Source of the DNA: a virus
IMG/VR virus record: IMGVR_UViG_3300027659_000258
Coordinates: 1-21,092 of that record
Strand: one strand, 5' to 3'
DNA: 21,092 nt
Part shown: piece by piece, positions 17,806 through 21,092 of the stretch
How positions within the stretch are numbered: position 1 is the stretch's first letter
Layout: each line of letters starts with the position of its first letter
Notes under the pieces: generated by a model
Told to the model about the DNA's origin: nothing
The model's database searches: none
Seen by the model: the letters and a program-made list of their open reading frames with translations, nothing else
Position numbers and translations under genes: made by a program

Positions 17806-19057
17806 ACTTAACTTTAGCTTACTGCCTTGGCAGCAAGAGGTGTTCAAGGATGAGACGCGGTTCAAAGTTATAGCTGCCGGCCGGCGGTGTGGCAAGTCCA
17901 GATTGGCCGCGACTACTTTGTTAATAGAGGCGCTGCGTTGTCCAGCCGGCAGCGCGGTGTTGTACGTCGCCCCAACGAATGGCCAAGCAAGGCAGATTAT
18001 TTGGGATGTCCTAATGGACTTAGGTCGGGAGGTAATACAGAATGCACACATCAACAACCAAAACATCACCACCATCAACGGCGCAAGTATCTACGTCCGA
18101 GGTGCTGATAGACCCGATACCCTGCGTGGAGTCTCCCTCACCTACGCAGTCCTTGACGAAGTCGCAGACATCAAGCCCGAAGCGTGGGAACAGGTTATCC
18201 GAGCCTCTCTGTCCGATAAAAAAGGAAGAGCCATGTTCATCGGAACTCCCAAAGGAAGAAACTGGTTCTACGATCTGTTTAGATTGGGCGAAAGCGCAGA
18301 GGATAAAGACTGGAAATCTTGGCACTTCACCACAAAAGACAACCCCCTGATTGACCCTACTGAGATCGAGTCAGCCAAGAAAACCCTGTCTTCCTTTGCT
18401 TTTAAGCAAGAATACATGGCATCCTTTACCAATGCTGGTAGCGACATCTTCAAGGAAGAATGGATTAAATACGGGGTTGAGCCTGAGTTTGGCAGTTACT
18501 ACATAGCCTGTGACTTGGCAGGATTTGAGGAAGTTGCCAAACAAGCGGCTAATTCTAAGAAAAGGCTAGACCAAACTGCTATTGCTGTGGTCAAGGTGAC
18601 AGATGATGGCAAATGGTTTGTCAAAGAGATTGTCTTTGGGCGTTGGGACATCCGTGAGACTGCGGCAACGATCTTATTGAAGATGCGTGAATACAAGCCT
18701 TTGAGTGTGGGAATAGAGAAGGGTGCGCTAAAAAACGCAGTTTTGCCATATTTATCTGACTTAATGCGTAAAAATAATGTATATTCGCACATAGTTGACT
18801 TAACACATGGCAACAGGAAAAAGGCTGACAGAATTATCTGGAGTCTCCAAGGTCGGTTTGAGCATGGGCGTATTGTGCTGAACTCTGAGGAGGATTGGGA
18901 TGAATTTAAAGATCAACTTCTTTTATTTCCCGCCATTGGAGTGCATGATGATTTGCCAGATGCTTTGTCATATATAGATCAGATGGCTGTCACCTCTTAC
19001 TTTGTAGATGACCAAGAAGATGAGTGGGAGCCTGTGGACATAATTAGTGGGGTTTAA
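17798..19057 (+). CDS. Terminase large subunit (packaging ATPase/nuclease)
   Basis: 419 residues. N-terminal ATPase with Walker A AGRRCGKS (27-34), an adenine-motif region LPWQQEVF (9-16), and Walker B AVLDEVAD with Asp120 and Glu121. The C-terminal RNase H-like nuclease has Asp239 (CDLAGFEE), Glu307 (GIEKGALKNA) and HDDLPDALSY (383-392) with Asp384 and Asp388. It cuts concatemeric DNA and drives it into the procapsid through the portal. It overlaps the small-subunit gene by 8 nt and abuts the portal gene, the usual order. Its base composition is clearly less GC-rich than the region before 17.4 kb. Confidence 0.94.
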   Translation: MSELNFSLLPWQQEVFKDETRFKVIAAGRRCGKSRLAATTLLIEALRCPAGSAVLYVAPTNGQARQIIWDVLMDLGREVIQNAHINNQNITTINGASIYVRGADRPDTLRGVSLTYAVLDEVADIKPEAWEQVIRASLSDKKGRAMFIGTPKGRNWFYDLFRLGESAEDKDWKSWHFTTKDNPLIDPTEIESAKKTLSSFAFKQEYMASFTNAGSDIFKEEWIKYGVEPEFGSYYIACDLAGFEEVAKQAANSKKRLDQTAIAVVKVTDDGKWFVKEIVFGRWDIRETAATILLKMREYKPLSVGIEKGALKNAVLPYLSDLMRKNNVYSHIVDLTHGNRKKADRIIWSLQGRFEHGRIVLNSEEDWDEFKDQLLLFPAIGVHDDLPDALSYIDQMAVTSYFVDDQEDEWEPVDIISGV

Positions 19058-21092
19058 ATGGCAACAGACAAACTAGAGCAAAACGAATTTTATGAGCCAA
19101 CTGAGGCTGATAAAGAGTTGACGGCTTTTGTGACAGACCATTGCAATCGTTGGCGTGAATACAGAGATACCAACTTTCTTCCCCAATACCTAGAGTACGA
19201 GCGCATCTTCCGTGGCCAATGGGCTTCTGAAGATAAAACCCGTGAGTCTGAGCGTTCACGTATCGTCACCCCCGCTACCCAACAAGCCGTAGAGACTCGC
19301 CATGCTGAGATCATGGAAGCAATCTTTGGTCAAGGCGAGTTCTTTGACATTGAAGATGACATCAGAGACTACAACGGCAACCCCATAGATGTTGAGTTAA
19401 TCAAGGCTCAACTGATGGAAGACTTTAAGAAAGACAAAATCAGGAAGTCGATTGATCAAATCGAGTTGATGGCTGAAATCTATGGCACAGGCATAGGCGA
19501 GATTGTTGTCAAGACTGAGAAAGAGTACGTCCCTGCCACCCAAGCCATTCCTAATATGCAAGGGCAAGCGGCTATCGGTGTCATGGAAAAAGACCGCATT
19601 GGCGTGAAAATCATGCCTATCAACCCCAAGAACTTCTTGTTTGACCCTAACGGCACATCCATTGATGACTGTATGGGTGTGGCTATCGAGAAGTACATCT
19701 CGATTCACAAGATTGTCCAAGGCATAGAGAAGGGTATCTATCGCAAGGTTGATATTGGTACTACTGGCGAGGATACAGACCTTGAGCCTACCCAAGAGGT
19801 AAGCCAATATCAGGACGAGAAGGTTCTTCTGCTGACCTACTATGGTTTAGTCCCAAGAGAGTACTTGAACAATCTCAAGGAAAACAAAGACATTGTTGAG
19901 TTGTTCCCTGAGAACTCTGTGGCTGAAGACTACTCAGACATGGTGGAAGCGATTGTTGTGATTGCCAATGATGGGCAGCTGCTCAAAGCAGAAGAAAATC
20001 CTTACATGATGAAGGATCGGCCTGTTTTAAGTTATCAGGATGACACAGTACCTAATCGCTTACTTGGCAGAGGCACAGTAGAGAAGGCGTTCAATATGCA
20101 AAAGGCTATTGATGCTCAGACCCGTAGCCACTTAGATTCCTTGGCATTGACCACCAGCCCCATGATTGCGATGGACGCAACTCGCCTCCCACGGGGAATG
20201 AAATTTGAGGTAAAGCCTGGCAAGGCGATCCTGACCAATGGCGCACCTTCTGAGATTCTCTACCCATTCAAGTTTGGTCAAAGCGACCCCAACAACTTGG
20301 CTACGGCCAAAGACTTTGAGCGTATGTTGTTGCAAGCAACGGGAACTCTTGATTCTCAGGGAATGATTAGCAATGTGGCTAGAGATGGTGGTCAAGGCGG
20401 TATGTCTATGGCAGTTGCCTCTATCATCAAGAAGTACAAACGCACTTTGGTGAACTTCCAAGAGGATTTCTTGATTCCGTTTATCCAAAAAGCGGCTTTC
20501 CGCTATATGCAGTTCGACCCAGAGCGTTATCCTTCTGTCGATATGAACTTCATTCCTACGGCTACGCTTGGAATTATTGCTAGAGAGTACGAGCAACAGC
20601 AGTTTATTGGGCTTTTGCAGACGCTTGGCCCGAACACGCCTGTGTTGCCAATCATCTTGAAGGGTATTTTGTCCAATTCAAGCCTATCTAACAGGTATGA
20701 GTTGATACAGATGTTGGACAAGATGAGCCAACCTGACCCACAAGCACAAGAGATGGAGCAAGTTAAGCAACAATTAGCTTTGCAAGCAGCTCAAGCGCAG
20801 ATTGCTGTCAGCACTACTCAGGCAGAACAGAATCGTGCAGAGGCTACCAAGTTGTCTGTTGAGGCTCAGTTGATGCCACAAGAGGTGCAAGCCAAAATGA
20901 GTGCATCTTTGACCAAGAATTTGCCAAGTGAGGCAGATGCTAACCAAAGAGAGTTTGATAAAAGGGTTAAGATTGCTGAATTGATGCTCAAAGAAGCAGA
21001 CATCAAGAATAAGAGCAAAATTGTTGAGTTACAGATGGCGAATAAACAAGAAAACCTTGCAAAAGTCGAGAATGACTTTCTTGAAGAGTTAT
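19058..21092 (+). CDS. Portal protein, P22-like, 3'-truncated
   Basis: ATG 19058 follows the terminase stop directly (TAA ATG); the frame runs open to the right edge, with 678 complete codons visible. The order after the large terminase, the size, the alternation of acidic and hydrophobic segments, the central RPVLSYQDDTVPNRLLGRGT and TRSHLDSLALTTSPM region, and the C-terminal Gln/Ala-rich helical stretch (about nt 20741-20900) fit podovirus portal proteins, which form the dodecameric DNA gate and end in a barrel or coiled coil. No stop is seen, so the true C-terminus lies outside. Confidence 0.85.
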   Translation, partial: MATDKLEQNEFYEPTEADKELTAFVTDHCNRWREYRDTNFLPQYLEYERIFRGQWASEDKTRESERSRIVTPATQQAVETRHAEIMEAIFGQGEFFDIEDDIRDYNGNPIDVELIKAQLMEDFKKDKIRKSIDQIELMAEIYGTGIGEIVVKTEKEYVPATQAIPNMQGQAAIGVMEKDRIGVKIMPINPKNFLFDPNGTSIDDCMGVAIEKYISIHKIVQGIEKGIYRKVDIGTTGEDTDLEPTQEVSQYQDEKVLLLTYYGLVPREYLNNLKENKDIVELFPENSVAEDYSDMVEAIVVIANDGQLLKAEENPYMMKDRPVLSYQDDTVPNRLLGRGTVEKAFNMQKAIDAQTRSHLDSLALTTSPMIAMDATRLPRGMKFEVKPGKAILTNGAPSEILYPFKFGQSDPNNLATAKDFERMLLQATGTLDSQGMISNVARDGGQGGMSMAVASIIKKYKRTLVNFQEDFLIPFIQKAAFRYMQFDPERYPSVDMNFIPTATLGIIAREYEQQQFIGLLQTLGPNTPVLPIILKGILSNSSLSNRYELIQMLDKMSQPDPQAQEMEQVKQQLALQAAQAQIAVSTTQAEQNRAEATKLSVEAQLMPQEVQAKMSASLTKNLPSEADANQREFDKRVKIAELMLKEADIKNKSKIVELQMANKQENLAKVENDFLEEL

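Noticed and set aside
1-21092. tRNA, rRNA or integrase genes
   Set aside because: No cloverleaf-like stretches with the T-loop consensus, no rRNA sequence and no recombinase motifs were seen on reading; a covariance-model search would be needed to exclude an odd tRNA.

Overview
The window is part of the genome of a tailed double-stranded DNA bacteriophage, most likely a podovirus-like phage of a Gram-negative host. The evidence is a P22-type portal, a terminase pair, a large ejection-type virion protein, and a lysis cassette with an i-spanin and an embedded o-spanin, which only makes sense where there is an outer membrane. Genes are packed tightly, often with ATGA overlaps. I see no rRNA, tRNA, integrase, recognisable lysogeny repressor or phage RNA polymerase. 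The capsid, scaffold and tail genes expected between the portal and the ejection protein are absent. The window is therefore probably cut from a circular or permuted map, with the missing virion genes joining the right edge to the left edge.

Layout. 1-2867: end of the virion module (ejection-type protein, partial at the left edge, then a membrane-anchored coiled-coil protein with an apparent ATT start). 2834-4699: lysis region (small membrane protein, lipoprotein, holin-like protein, Rz, nested Rz1, GH19 endolysin). 4700-7696, minus strand: an eleven-gene operon that starts with a VRR-NUC nuclease and a SNF2-type helicase and runs into nine very small proteins, most coupled by short overlaps; it ends face to face with the endolysin stop with no gap. 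7707-13971, plus strand: replication module from a good sigma70-type promoter, with a small protein, a Cas4-like DUF2800 nuclease, a probable ssDNA-binding-type protein, a family A DNA polymerase (Leu at the position equivalent to E. coli Pol I 762), a terminator, a primase-helicase fusion and a second terminator. 13996-16600, minus strand: eleven small, GC-rich, mostly unknown genes, including 19- and 27-residue membrane microproteins, two Cys-rich small proteins and a 219-residue Cys-rich phage protein. 16601-16965: a regulatory or origin-like hub. 16966-17172: a small probable ribbon-helix-helix regulator. 17191-17412: GC-rich non-coding DNA. 17506 onward: terminase small and large subunits and the portal, partial at the right edge.

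The parts most likely to be new are in 15.6-17.4 kb. There is a family of boxes of the type TTTGTGGGTCATGTGG arranged as inverted pairs, including a perfect 16-bp inverted repeat around an AT-rich core with (AT)11. One-base variants occur as three 9-bp tandem copies ahead of the terminase promoter. A small DNA-binding-type gene starts right after the boxes and looks leaderless. A separate perfect inverted repeat lies inside the leftward promoter. Three leftward genes that lack a Shine-Dalgarno sequence share an exact 14-mer, TAAACGAAAGTAAA, 3-5 nt before their start codons. I infer that this hub controls, and may initiate, replication or expression in both directions. All calls come from reading the sequence; no database or structure search was done.
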